Shown here: one piece after another, positions 1 through 6,136 of the stretch
Layout: the number at the start of each line of letters is the position of its first letter
Position numbering within the stretch: the first letter of the stretch is position 1
Source of the DNA: a virus
Virus record (IMG/VR): IMGVR_UViG_3300022690_000670
Location: 1-41,364 of that record
Strand: one strand, 5' to 3'
DNA length: 41,364 nt
Program-made: the position numbers and the translations under genes
The notes under the pieces: generated by a model
Databases searched by the model: none
The model's input: the letters and a program-made list of their open reading frames with translations, nothing else
Told to the model about the DNA's origin: nothing

Positions 1-144
1 CTGGATGATCGGAACTTTGATTTTGAGGTTCTTGATTCTTTGTCGGATAGACTGTGGATGGATACCGTCTTTCAGGTCTTTCAGGATTTCTCCTAACTGT
101 GCGGCGGCTTTCTTCTTTTCAAACTCGGTGGCGTTTAATGGAAC
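1..144. repeat. Left copy of 144-bp terminal direct repeat
   Basis: Bases 1-144 are identical to 41221-41364. The integrase reading frame continues without interruption from the right copy into base 145 and beyond, so this is the overlap of a circular or circularly permuted molecule, not two genomic copies. It gives a unit length of 41,220 bp. A P22-type headful-packaged genome assembles in this way, and so does any closed circle broken by an assembler, so the overlap does not prove a physical terminal repeat. Confidence 0.95.
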
Positions 145-234
145 CTCGATAGACTCACCATCCCACCGGAACTTTGACCAGAACCGCCTGGGCTTTCCTT
201 GCTTGCCACTTTTACTAGGTCTTAATCTCATCAT
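1..234 (-). CDS. int: Tyrosine recombinase (phage integrase), N-terminal part across the circular junction
   Basis: This is the first 78 codons of the integrase whose remainder lies at 40462-41220; joined through the terminal repeat the protein is about 330 residues, a normal length for phage tyrosine integrases. I place the start at the ATG at 234 because GGAG lies eight bases upstream; an ATG at 249 in frame has no good ribosome site. The N-terminal segment is rich in Lys and Arg (arm-binding/SAM-like region), followed by a helical core-binding region. The 72 bp upstream of the start hold an 11-bp palindrome, TGCTTGAAGCA (292-302), flanked by ATTATT-like sequence. This is a possible integrase-binding or attP-associated site, but nothing proves it. 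Confidence 0.85.
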   Translation of the reverse strand, partial: MMRLRPSKSGKQGKPRRFWSKFRWDGESIEVPLNATEFEKKKAAAQLGEILKDLKDGIHPQSIRQRIKNLKIKVPIIQ

Positions 235-306
235 TTTCAATATCTCCATTGATTTGTACTTGGAGAAATATAGCATGAGATTAGTATTATTTGCTTGAAG
301 CATTAT

Positions 307-573
307 TTAATTCACCGGGATACAAAAACATTTCTGAGGCACATTATTCCACTCAGGATGGGTGATCACCTTTATGTCATAACCCTTCCATGGCCTTTCA
401 ATCTTGCCCCCTCCAGCAAAGCCACGGTATAAAACTATTTTCTCGAACCCATCGGGATTGTTAAAAAACACCTTGATCCAATATTTAGAATAAATGCGAT
501 ATTCTGTTTTCTTTTTGCCTGATTCAATCTGATCAAACCATTTAAACTTCAGATGAAGGTGTAGATTTTTCAT
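307..573 (-). CDS. ASCH-domain-like protein
   Basis: An 88-residue protein. Its N-terminal pattern, hydrophobic-K-x-K-x-F-x-x-I-x-S-G-x-K-K-x-E-x-R at about residues 8-26, followed by YW, is the signature of the ASCH/PUA-like fold. Phage members are small single-domain proteins thought to bind RNA or modified nucleotides. The C-terminal half carries the aromatic and charged residues usual for this group. It is the last gene before the integrase on the leftward early transcript. The start at 573 has no convincing Shine-Dalgarno sequence and overlaps a possible short gene (542-685), so it may be translated by coupling. Family assignment is fairly good; the biochemical role is unknown. Confidence 0.6.
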   Translation of the reverse strand: MKNLHLHLKFKWFDQIESGKKKTEYRIYSKYWIKVFFNNPDGFEKIVLYRGFAGGGKIERPWKGYDIKVITHPEWNNVPQKCFCIPVN

Positions 574-685
574 TATTTATTGGATTCCGTTCTTTATTAA
601 TGTAAAGCGGTCGGCCCCTGAATGACTGGAGGTAAAAGTTGGTCGGAGATAAGTCACCACTCCAAACATCCAGGAACCACCGCAT
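542..685 (-). CDS. Possible small protein, 47 aa
   Basis: An open frame of 47 codons fills the otherwise empty 574-688 interval, starting three bases after the stop of the gene at 689. It begins MRWFLDVWSG and is rich in aromatic residues at the start and Asn/Pro/Lys at the end. The nearest purine-rich stretch is about 12 bases upstream, so initiation would rely on coupling. It overlaps the next gene start by 32 bp. It is included because gene packing elsewhere on this strand leaves almost no empty space, but it could be a chance frame. Confidence 0.3.
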   Translation of the reverse strand: MRWFLDVWSGDLSPTNFYLQSFRGRPLYINKERNPINNEKSTPSSEV

Positions 686-688
686 TTT

Positions 689-1447
689 CTATAAAGCCTT
701 TCTTCTAGTCTTAAAAGTTTCTTCAATCCGGACACCAGGTATGGTGAGGTTACCTTTCTCAGTCCGAACCTTTTTCAATATCGAAACCTCGTCCACCAGA
801 ATTGTTTTGTAATGATCAGGCACCAGACTTTTGTCAATAATCTGTATCTTCCAATCCAGTGTCCGACTATTTTTAGAATGCAGTTGTGGGGTTTCAGGCT
901 TAGGAGCTTCTACCGGATCATCAGCACTTTCCAAGACAAGATCAATAACCTCAGAAACGGCACCTTCCTTTTTCATCTGTTCTGCCTGGATCACGGCAGC
1001 TTCCCGTTGCTCTTTTTGGGCTTTCTCCTGTAGCACCTTGGCTTCCTCCGCAATCTTCCGATCGTGAGCCATTTTATAATTGCCCAGTTTCGTGTCGATT
1101 ATCTTGGAAGCCTGCTCAATAGGATCTATCAAATCCTTCCTGGCCTTTGTTGATGCCTTATGAGCTAGATTGGTAGCTTTACAAACTGGATCATGGATTT
1201 CTTTGATCCGTTTGACCAATGCAGCACATTCAGATACCGCCAGATCGCCGTCCTTGTAAGCATCGGGGTTGACGCACTGGAAGGCATTGGCTTTGACCAG
1301 CATGGCTACTGAACGAGTGTCCAGCTTTTCATCGGGCGGCTTGCTGTAATCGGGAAATCGCATAACAATTCCCTTCTCCCAGTCTTCTTGACTTTCATCT
1401 TTTACCGCCTCTTCTTCTGAAACAGGCTTAAATCCAAAAGTTTCCAC
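689..1447 (-). CDS. Phage recombination/replication-associated coiled-coil protein
   Basis: A 252-residue protein with GTG start and a strong GGAGG six bases upstream. The middle (about residues 75-160) is a long charged helix with many Lys, Glu and Ala residues, predicted coiled coil. The C-terminal part has the pattern W-K-(I/V)-x-(I/V)-x-D-x-S-x-(I/V)-P-x-x-Y followed by a lysine-rich strand and IPGV(R/E). I recognise this C-terminal block from uncharacterised phage proteins encoded beside single-strand annealing or ssDNA-binding proteins, and here the ssDNA-binding-like gene is immediately upstream. A role in recombination or replication is inferred from that neighbourhood alone. No catalytic motif is visible. 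Confidence 0.55.
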   Translation of the reverse strand: METFGFKPVSEEEAVKDESQEDWEKGIVMRFPDYSKPPDEKLDTRSVAMLVKANAFQCVNPDAYKDGDLAVSECAALVKRIKEIHDPVCKATNLAHKASTKARKDLIDPIEQASKIIDTKLGNYKMAHDRKIAEEAKVLQEKAQKEQREAAVIQAEQMKKEGAVSEVIDLVLESADDPVEAPKPETPQLHSKNSRTLDWKIQIIDKSLVPDHYKTILVDEVSILKKVRTEKGNLTIPGVRIEETFKTRRKAL

Positions 1448-1471
1448 TACATACCTCCTTTCTACGGGTTA

Positions 1472-2134
1472 TTAAAACGGGATATCATCATTTTCTGGTG
1501 GTTGTGCATCCTGCGGCATTTCTACAGCGGCGTCAGGGTCTGGTTGAAAACCATACGTTGATATCTGCGCCTCATAAGGAATATACTTAATAACCTGGAC
1601 ACCCTTTAATTTGAGACTCATTCCGATTCCCCCCTGCACAGGAACATTCCAGGGATAGAATTGATAAGCCACTTTTACAATGCTACCGTTTCCGATGGGG
1701 AGGCTTTTGGGCCATAGCGCAGGCTGTGTAGGGTTTTCAGGATCAGGCATAACCCCGAACACATTAACGAAAAATTCTGATTGATCAGGAGTCCCAAACT
1801 TTGCATACCGATTTTGGGAAAAACTGAATGTAAACCTTTCTTTCTCTTCCTTGAAACCCCGCGAATTAGACCACCCGGAAACAGAAGCGTTTCTTCCCAC
1901 TTCTTCATCTCGAAAGGCTATCATTTTGTTGCGAATTTCTTCCATCAAGGGCTTGGCATCGTCCCCATCCATTTCCAGGTCAATGCCATACGCTCCATTC
2001 TTGTGGTATTTATCCGTGAAGGGCGTCAAAACCTTTGCCCACCTGCATGGAAAAGCATTTGTCATAAAAGTTTCGTATTGAGGTTTCTGTTCCACACCTT
2101 CGTCTATGTCTGGTAAATCTATTGAGTTGTCCAC
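1472..2134 (-). CDS. ssDNA-binding protein, DUF2815-like, with SSB-type acidic tip
   Basis: A 220-residue protein with GTG start and GGGAG six bases upstream. The body is strand-rich with a G-(D/N)-G-S-(I/V)-V-K-V segment and a later G-(I/V)-(S/G)-x-x-L-K-x-x-Q-V block, as in DUF2815/phage ssDNA-binding OB-fold proteins. The last residues are ENDDIPF, almost identical to the C-terminal tip by which bacterial SSB recruits partner proteins, and the preceding tail is Pro/Gln/Asp-rich and probably disordered. It should coat single strands during phage replication and bring in host SSB-binding enzymes. It lies between a small membrane-peptide gene and the coiled-coil gene at 689 in the leftward early operon. 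Confidence 0.7.
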   Translation of the reverse strand: MDNSIDLPDIDEGVEQKPQYETFMTNAFPCRWAKVLTPFTDKYHKNGAYGIDLEMDGDDAKPLMEEIRNKMIAFRDEEVGRNASVSGWSNSRGFKEEKERFTFSFSQNRYAKFGTPDQSEFFVNVFGVMPDPENPTQPALWPKSLPIGNGSIVKVAYQFYPWNVPVQGGIGMSLKLKGVQVIKYIPYEAQISTYGFQPDPDAAVEMPQDAQPPENDDIPF

Positions 2135-2154
2135 AGTTATCTCCCTTTAAATTA

Positions 2155-2241
2155 TTAAAACCATTTATGTTTTTTGGCTGCGTAGCCCACCCATATAATG
2201 CAGGCTCCTCCTACCGTCCCTATGATTAATGTTTCAATCAT
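2155..2241 (-). CDS. 28-aa single-pass membrane peptide
   Basis: A 28-codon gene fills the gap before the ssDNA-binding gene. Its ATG overlaps the stop of the upstream gene (ATGA, 4 bp), which is strong evidence for translation by coupling. The peptide begins METL-like (MIETLIIGTV), continues as one hydrophobic segment with GG and CIIW, and ends in a basic tail (KKHKWF). This topology suggests an inner-membrane peptide with its C-terminus in the cytoplasm. The function is unknown. Confidence 0.6.
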   Translation of the reverse strand: MIETLIIGTVGGACIIWVGYAAKKHKWF

Positions 2242-2501
2242 TGCCCTACCAAGTAACCGGGATTGCCTTCTGCCGGCAGCATTTCATTTTCCTGTAAACC
2301 TGCTGCGGTCCTTTCGTTCTCAAGCTCAGCCTCAATCCATAAGACGGCTTCATCTGCCGAATTAACCAGAGCCTTAAAACATTCAGTATCCCAAAAAGGA
2401 TCAGCAATATTTATAGCCTCTTTCGGATCGGATTTTTGCAGCTTCCCCATAAGGGTTGCTATGTCCTGATTGACTTCTCTTAATGCCTGGATTCTATTCA
2501 T
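2238..2501 (-). CDS. Early protein of unknown function, 87 aa
   Basis: First gene of the leftward early operon. The frame is open to 2615, but I start at the ATG at 2501 because GGAGG lies seven bases upstream and the longer version would read through a leader terminator (2557-2596). The 87-residue product is acidic and mostly helical (M-N-R-I-Q-A-L-R-E-V at the start), with a WDTECF segment in the middle and a Glu-rich C-terminal helix. No family is recognised. The position resembles that of small early regulatory or host-takeover proteins. Confidence 0.65.
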   Translation of the reverse strand: MNRIQALREVNQDIATLMGKLQKSDPKEAINIADPFWDTECFKALVNSADEAVLWIEAELENERTAAGLQENEMLPAEGNPGYLVGQ

Positions 2502-2550
2502 TGGTAGCCTCCAATAAGTATTGACAAATCTCTCTTTATGTGAGAGAACA

Positions 2551-2600
2551 AAAAAAGGCCAACCAGCAGCACTTTTGCAGAGAGAGCCGGTTGACCTTTT
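2551..2600 (-). terminator. Leader terminator/attenuator of the leftward early operon
   Basis: An 11-bp stem (arms 2557-2567 and 2586-2596) is followed on the minus strand by seven T. The two non-Watson-Crick pairs are G-U in the leftward RNA but A-C in the rightward RNA, so the hairpin belongs to the leftward transcript. It stands between the predicted early promoter and the first gene at 2501. Its loop contains CTCTCTCTGCA in RNA sense, the exact complement of TGCAGAGAGAG at the 5' end of the same transcript (2671-2681). An alternative pairing could therefore break the terminator, suggesting attenuation or antitermination. Confidence 0.65.
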
Positions 2601-2670
2601 CATGAAGCTTTGCAATTTGGTTTCCCAAACCCCAAAAGCTTTTTTTATTTAATTTAAACAAGTGCATAAT

Positions 2671-2681
2671 CTCTCTCTGCA
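2671..2681 (-). promoter_or_regulatory. Antiterminator arm complementary to the leader terminator loop
   Basis: The leftward RNA reads TGCAGAGAGAG here, within about 20 bases of the predicted start site. It is a perfect 11-base complement to a segment of the terminator loop at 2576-2586. It could nucleate a competing helix, or the pair of sequences may be a protein or DNA-binding inverted repeat. Confidence 0.45.
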
Positions 2682-2696
2682 TTACAATTCGCTGTT

Positions 2697-2725
2697 AATA
2701 TATGGCAAAATCACATAAAAATCAA
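2697..2725 (-). promoter_or_regulatory. Candidate leftward early promoter
   Basis: On the minus strand TTGATT (2725-2720) is separated by 17 bp from TATATT (2702-2697). Transcription would begin near 2690 and run through the attenuator at 2551-2600 into the early genes. It lies in the divergent region next to the HTH regulator gene, where a repressor-controlled early promoter is expected. Confidence 0.6.
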
Positions 2726-2763
2726 GTGTTTTTGTAATATTTATAGCTGAAAGGGGTTAAGCC

Positions 2764-3198
2764 TTGAATTTACAACAGGTTGGGGGAAGAATTAAAAAGT
2801 TGAGAGAGGAATTAGGGTTAAAGCAGGGTGAATTTGCTAAAAATCTGGATGTTCATCAAACCCAGATTAGTGAAGTTGAGGCGGGAAATAGAAAACCTTC
2901 TTTCGAAACTCTTATTTTCTTGAGTGATAACTGTAATGTGTCGATAGATAAAATTTTACGAGGAGAGGAATTTATTCATTCAGGAATAGCCTTAAATCAG
3001 AATATTGGTATGCACACCACAGCGGCAAAAGAGGCCATACAAAGCCTTAATCAATGCGCTAAATCCATAAAAAAGCTGGATATGACTGCGGTTCTTGGCA
3101 TTCAGTATTATGAAAACGAATTGAAAAAGGTTCGTATAGATCCTCAAATTGAAAGAAATATAAAGGCAGTCAGAATGGAAGGATCGGTGGCTAATTAA
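2764..3198 (+). CDS. HTH (XRE/CI-like) transcriptional regulator
   Basis: A 144-residue protein starting at TTG with AAAGGGG about eight bases upstream. Residues 6-55 form a classic XRE helix-turn-helix: GGRIKKLREELGLKQ, then QTQIS-x-V-E-x-G-x-R-K-P. The C-terminal part is helical and lacks the Ser/Lys dyad of an S24 self-cleaving CI, so if this is the prophage repressor it is of a non-cleavable type. It is divergent from the early operon, and the lysogeny-type genes follow it in the same operon. It probably binds in the 2600-2763 region and represses the leftward promoter while allowing its own operon. Confidence 0.8.
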   Translation: MNLQQVGGRIKKLREELGLKQGEFAKNLDVHQTQISEVEAGNRKPSFETLIFLSDNCNVSIDKILRGEEFIHSGIALNQNIGMHTTAAKEAIQSLNQCAKSIKKLDMTAVLGIQYYENELKKVRIDPQIERNIKAVRMEGSVAN

Positions 3199-3413
3199 TG
3201 GATGATGCTATTCTGGAATTACTCAAAACACAGCATAAAGAGACTATGGAAGTGGCAAATCAACATACACGCCTCCTGGAACTTTGGACTGCCGAGGATA
3301 GGGTGAATAATGTTCGTTTGTCGATGATAGAGGAAGTGCTAAAAAAGATGCTGACCACCGGAACCGGTCTATCTGAAACCTGCCAGGAATTATTGGATGA
3401 ACTGAAAAGGTGA
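3198..3413 (+). CDS. Small helical protein, 71 aa
   Basis: The ATG shares one base with the stop of the regulator gene (TAATG), so translation is coupled. The product is almost entirely helical, acidic/basic alternating, with Leu heptads (ILELL, TRLLELW, LKKML, LLDEL), predicted coiled coil. No family is recognised. It is the second gene of the lysogeny operon and might partner the repressor or the next coiled-coil protein. Confidence 0.6.
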   Translation: MDDAILELLKTQHKETMEVANQHTRLLELWTAEDRVNNVRLSMIEEVLKKMLTTGTGLSETCQELLDELKR

Positions 3414-3667
3414 ATAGAATAAACCCGGACGAATTTTTAAAAGAAATCGACAAATCATTAGATTTAATTAAGCAGGATATCTCCGAACCTGGCACCATAT
3501 CTAATATAATTGATCGGAGCAATCGATCCATGCTCCTTATATTAAAGTCGATTATAAAAAACTCCAAAGAGCTTGTTATAAGCCGTGAAATAGAGGCATT
3601 AAAAAGACAGGTTTTGGAATCCCAATTTGAGATTGCCAGACTGAAAAAAAGAGTAGACCTAAAATGA
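3410..3667 (+). CDS. Coiled-coil protein, 85 aa
   Basis: A GTG start overlaps the previous stop by four bases (GTGA). The protein has an N-terminal acidic helix and a C-terminal half (EIEALKRQVLESQFEIARLK) with a clear heptad pattern typical of coiled coils. No catalytic or DNA-binding motif is seen. Overlaps on both sides show that it belongs to one polycistronic message with the regulator. Confidence 0.6.
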   Translation: MNRINPDEFLKEIDKSLDLIKQDISEPGTISNIIDRSNRSMLLILKSIIKNSKELVISREIEALKRQVLESQFEIARLKKRVDLK

Positions 3668-3810
3668 ACACAGAAGAGTTTTATCGCGCCAAAGCTATAA
3701 AACAATTGGTACAAAAAAAGGAAATGCGATTCAGGAAAAATATGAATCTTTATTTTATTTATATTCCTATTGTGTGTAGTGCTTTGATTTTATATTTAAT
3801 TCTTAAATAA
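3664..3810 (+). CDS. 48-aa single-pass membrane protein
   Basis: The ATG overlaps the preceding stop by four bases (ATGA). The N-terminal half is basic and polar (about residues 1-26), followed by one transmembrane helix (LYFIYIPIVCSALILYLIL) and a terminal Lys. Positive residues before the helix predict the N-terminus in the cytoplasm. The position, after a repressor and coiled-coil proteins, fits a membrane-anchored exclusion or lysogeny-associated protein, but that is inference. Confidence 0.6.
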   Translation: MNTEEFYRAKAIKQLVQKKEMRFRKNMNLYFIYIPIVCSALILYLILK

Positions 3811-3822
3811 AGGGGATTGGGA

Positions 3823-4155
3823 ATGGCTAAAAAAAAGAAAGCATCAAAACGAAAGTATACAGAAGAGAAATTATCTAAAGCTAAACAAAGTAAAAAATTG
3901 ATGCTGCTCGGAGAGTGTCCCGATTATTCGCGCTTCAAGGTAACGAAAAATCAGCCGAAACCAGAAAGCAGACATTCCACCATCAAACGTTGGGATCATT
4001 TAATAGCTCGGCTCGATGCTGGTGATGAAATTCCAATGGAGAAGACTGACGCGGGGTCATTTGCAAATCGAGCCAGGAACCTTGGCTATGTAGTGGTTAT
4101 GCGAAGACGCGGGGAAGATAAATATTTGATTTGGTTCGGTGGCTTGAAAAAATGA
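3823..4155 (+). CDS. Basic protein of unknown function, 110 aa
   Basis: I choose the ATG at 3823 over a TTG at 3817 because AGGGG is then seven bases upstream. The first 40 residues are very lysine-rich (MAKKKKASKRK). The rest contains RWDHLIARLDAGD and a C-terminal GSFANRARNLGYVVVMRR followed by YLIWFGG. The end looks like a small alpha/beta fold. The lysine-rich start suggests nucleic-acid binding. No named family is recognised. Confidence 0.6.
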   Translation: MAKKKKASKRKYTEEKLSKAKQSKKLMLLGECPDYSRFKVTKNQPKPESRHSTIKRWDHLIARLDAGDEIPMEKTDAGSFANRARNLGYVVVMRRRGEDKYLIWFGGLKK

Positions 4156-4195
4156 TGGGCGCAATTGTTAATAATCTTAAAACAGGGAGTACATT

Positions 4196-5128
4196 GTGAA
4201 AACACTAATCATGGCTTTAATTATTTTCATCTGTTCTGCTACATTGAGTTTTGCAGATTCGGGAGCCAAACTATATTTAAAGGATGGCGACACTATTAAG
4301 GGGCAAACAATTGACGCCACAGGATTTAAGCATGGTATAGAAATGAATGTACCGGGAACCGCCTATTTGATAAATGTTACTGTAAAGAATGCAGGCACCC
4401 CAGGTTTTTTAACGGCGGATGGCAGGCATGGGGATGGTCGCGGAGTTGTTGCCACAGGTAAAGGCGTTCATATAATCGTACTAAATTCTCATTCAAAGGA
4501 TAATTCAGAAGATGGTTTTCGTGTAAATCACGGCGCTAAACTAACGATAATTAATTCGAAGGCTTCGGGCAATAAGAAAATTGGGTATTTTGCTGGCACT
4601 AATGGCACTATGATAGTCAATGGAAGCGAAGCTTACGACAACCTGTACGGGCTCTTGGGTGCCAATCGTTTTATAAGAATGGATGTTAATGGAGGTAAAT
4701 TCTATTCAAATAGGAATGAAGGTATCCAAGTCATTAATGGTCAAACCGTAAATATTACTACTTCAAGCATTATGAATAATAATACTGACAAGAAAACAAA
4801 CGAAGATTATGGCGGGGTGTCTATTTTTGGGGTTAAAAGCGTTATTATTCAAAATTCAACGATCACCGGTAATTATTCTGTTGGCATTTATTCCGTTTCG
4901 GATTCTACAGAGAAGGATTCTCCTGTGCGTTTGCATGTAGGTGATACCATAATTTCCGGTAATGGCAAGGTAGGGATAGAAAGCAAAGGGGATAGCGTTG
5001 TAACAGTAATCGACAGCTACCTAGAAGGAAAATGCCTGGAATCGGCTGACCCCGGAACAAGTGGAAAAGTTGGTATTATTACCGTAGATGGGAAAGCCAT
5101 TGTTTCTGGCGATTGCCCTGCTAATTAA
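4196..5128 (+). CDS. Secreted right-handed beta-helix protein (pectate-lyase-like fold)
   Basis: A 310-residue protein with GTG start and AGGGAG six bases upstream. Residues 1-20 are a Sec signal peptide with a likely cut after SFA. The mature part is made of short parallel-beta-helix rungs with recurring Asn and Gly turns (SKDNSEDGF, SKASGNKKIG, SEAYDNLYG, STITGNYSVG, TIISGNGKVG), as in NosD/pectate-lyase-3 repeats. No lyase catalytic residues can be assigned. Its place in the prophage-expressed rightward operon, next to two lipoproteins, rather than in the tail block, argues for a lysogenic-conversion factor acting in the periplasm or outside, not a tailspike. Two Cys near the C-terminus could form a disulfide. 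Confidence 0.7.
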   Translation: MKTLIMALIIFICSATLSFADSGAKLYLKDGDTIKGQTIDATGFKHGIEMNVPGTAYLINVTVKNAGTPGFLTADGRHGDGRGVVATGKGVHIIVLNSHSKDNSEDGFRVNHGAKLTIINSKASGNKKIGYFAGTNGTMIVNGSEAYDNLYGLLGANRFIRMDVNGGKFYSNRNEGIQVINGQTVNITTSSIMNNNTDKKTNEDYGGVSIFGVKSVIIQNSTITGNYSVGIYSVSDSTEKDSPVRLHVGDTIISGNGKVGIESKGDSVVTVIDSYLEGKCLESADPGTSGKVGIITVDGKAIVSGDCPAN

Positions 5129-5130
5129 CG

Positions 5131-5655
5131 ATGAAAAAATATTTCATTTTACTTTTATTGAGTCTGTTTCTTTTACAAGGATGTGATTGGCTCAAGGGTA
5201 AAAGAGGATCAGAAGGGGAAACAGGTATAGCAGGGATCACTGGTCCTTCGGGAATGCCTGGAAAAACTGGCATACTAAATTCCAATCCCACGCTAAAGGA
5301 TTTGGTTGGTTATCAATATTTAGTTGATTCAGTAATCTTTCAAACCTATGTTGATAAATTAGACAATCAAACATGGACAGGAACGATACATTCGTTTAGC
5401 CCTCCCGCATTAAATTCTATTGGTCCATATTTTCAGATGAATATTAATGATAGTGGTGGTTTGGCTGGATATGTAAACCATTCCGGAAAAACCATAGAAA
5501 AAAAGAATGATCCCAGTGATTGGAGGACGCATTATATTGCGGAAATCAATTCAACCGTATATAAGTTTCAGGATGTAATTACTATCGTTGTCAAAATCAC
5601 AAAAGTAAGTTCTAACGATAGTATTTCTGCAAATTTGGTATCAATAAGTAAATAA
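5131..5655 (+). CDS. Lipoprotein with short collagen-like segment
   Basis: The 174-residue product has a lipoprotein signal ending LLQGC, with acylation at Cys18. Asp at the next position would favour inner-membrane retention by the E. coli Lol rule. A short run of Gly-x-y triplets (GSEGETGIAGITGPSG and on, about residues 26-47) follows, then a beta-rich domain with TWTGTIHSF and ADWRTHYIAEI-like strands. It starts two bases after the beta-helix gene. The globular domain is not recognised. A surface or periplasmic conversion function is likely but unproven. Confidence 0.65.
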   Translation: MKKYFILLLLSLFLLQGCDWLKGKRGSEGETGIAGITGPSGMPGKTGILNSNPTLKDLVGYQYLVDSVIFQTYVDKLDNQTWTGTIHSFSPPALNSIGPYFQMNINDSGGLAGYVNHSGKTIEKKNDPSDWRTHYIAEINSTVYKFQDVITIVVKITKVSSNDSISANLVSISK

Positions 5656-5684
5656 TCCAAAAAGGAGTTTAAAAGGTAGGCCGT

Positions 5685-5726
5685 ATGGAAGTAAATAATA
5701 ATAATCTTATAGAGGAAAAATTATGA
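5685..5726 (+). CDS. Possible 13-aa leader peptide
   Basis: A 13-codon frame (MEVNNNNLIEEKL) follows AAAAGGTAGG and ends in TGA that overlaps the ATG of the next lipoprotein gene by four bases. This is the arrangement of a coupled upstream leader. It may only be a chance frame in AT-rich spacer DNA. Confidence 0.25.
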   Translation: MEVNNNNLIEEKL

Positions 5727-6046
5727 AAGTATTTTTAATGTTGTTAGTGCTGACAGTTTCTATCGTTGCTTGTGAGGGAAAAGACGGGATAACAGGACCG
5801 TCTGGCATGAGTGAATTGCTGGACCCTAAAACTAAATTATCCCCGGAACAAGAAGCTCAAAAGGTGCTTTTCGTGAAGGATTTGAAAGGCGATAAAGGTG
5901 CAGATAGCACCGTTGCCGGGCCAACAGGGGTATCAGGTCCAACTGGTGGCAAAGGCGACAAAGGTGATGCCGGCGACGATGCAACTCTTAGTAAGGTTGC
6001 TTCCAATTGTACGGTCAGTAGCAGTACAATTACCTGTACCGATTAG
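5723..6046 (+). CDS. Collagen-like lipoprotein
   Basis: A 107-residue lipoprotein with signal ending SIVAC, so Cys17 is the acylated residue. It holds two blocks of Gly-x-y triplets (GKDGITGPSG near residue 19 and GPTGVSGPTGGKGDKG in the second half) separated by an acidic linker. The end (SNCTVSSSTITCTD) has two Cys that could form a disulfide loop. The domain plan matches the preceding lipoprotein in reverse proportion: mostly collagen-like with a tiny cap. GAGG of the ribosome site is eight bases upstream. Confidence 0.65.
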   Translation: MKVFLMLLVLTVSIVACEGKDGITGPSGMSELLDPKTKLSPEQEAQKVLFVKDLKGDKGADSTVAGPTGVSGPTGGKGDKGDAGDDATLSKVASNCTVSSSTITCTD

Positions 6047-6053
6047 AACCTAA

Positions 6054-6122
6054 AGAACTTGTCGGGGCTCATTGCACTAACTACCGGCGCCCTTCCCCGG
6101 CCTTGTGGCCGGGGCAAGTTCT
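6054..6122 (+). ncRNA. Y-shaped structured RNA between lipoprotein and methyltransferase genes
   Basis: An outer perfect 8-bp helix (6054-6061 with 6115-6122, AGAACTTG/CAAGTTCT) encloses a second perfect 8-bp hairpin CCCCGGCC-TTGT-GGCCGGGG (6095-6114) that abuts it without a gap. A third short helix is GGGC (6065-6068) with GCCC (6089-6092), extended by a G-T pair that is a wobble only in plus-strand RNA. The result is a three-way junction. No T run follows, so it is not a standard terminator. It could regulate or process the message ahead of the methyltransferase at 6137. Confidence 0.5.
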
Positions 6123-6136
6123 ACTCCTAATATAAA

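Noticed and set aside
5131-6046. Collagen-like proteins read as tail fibres
   Set aside because: Both have lipoprotein signal peptides and sit in the repressor operon away from the virion genes.
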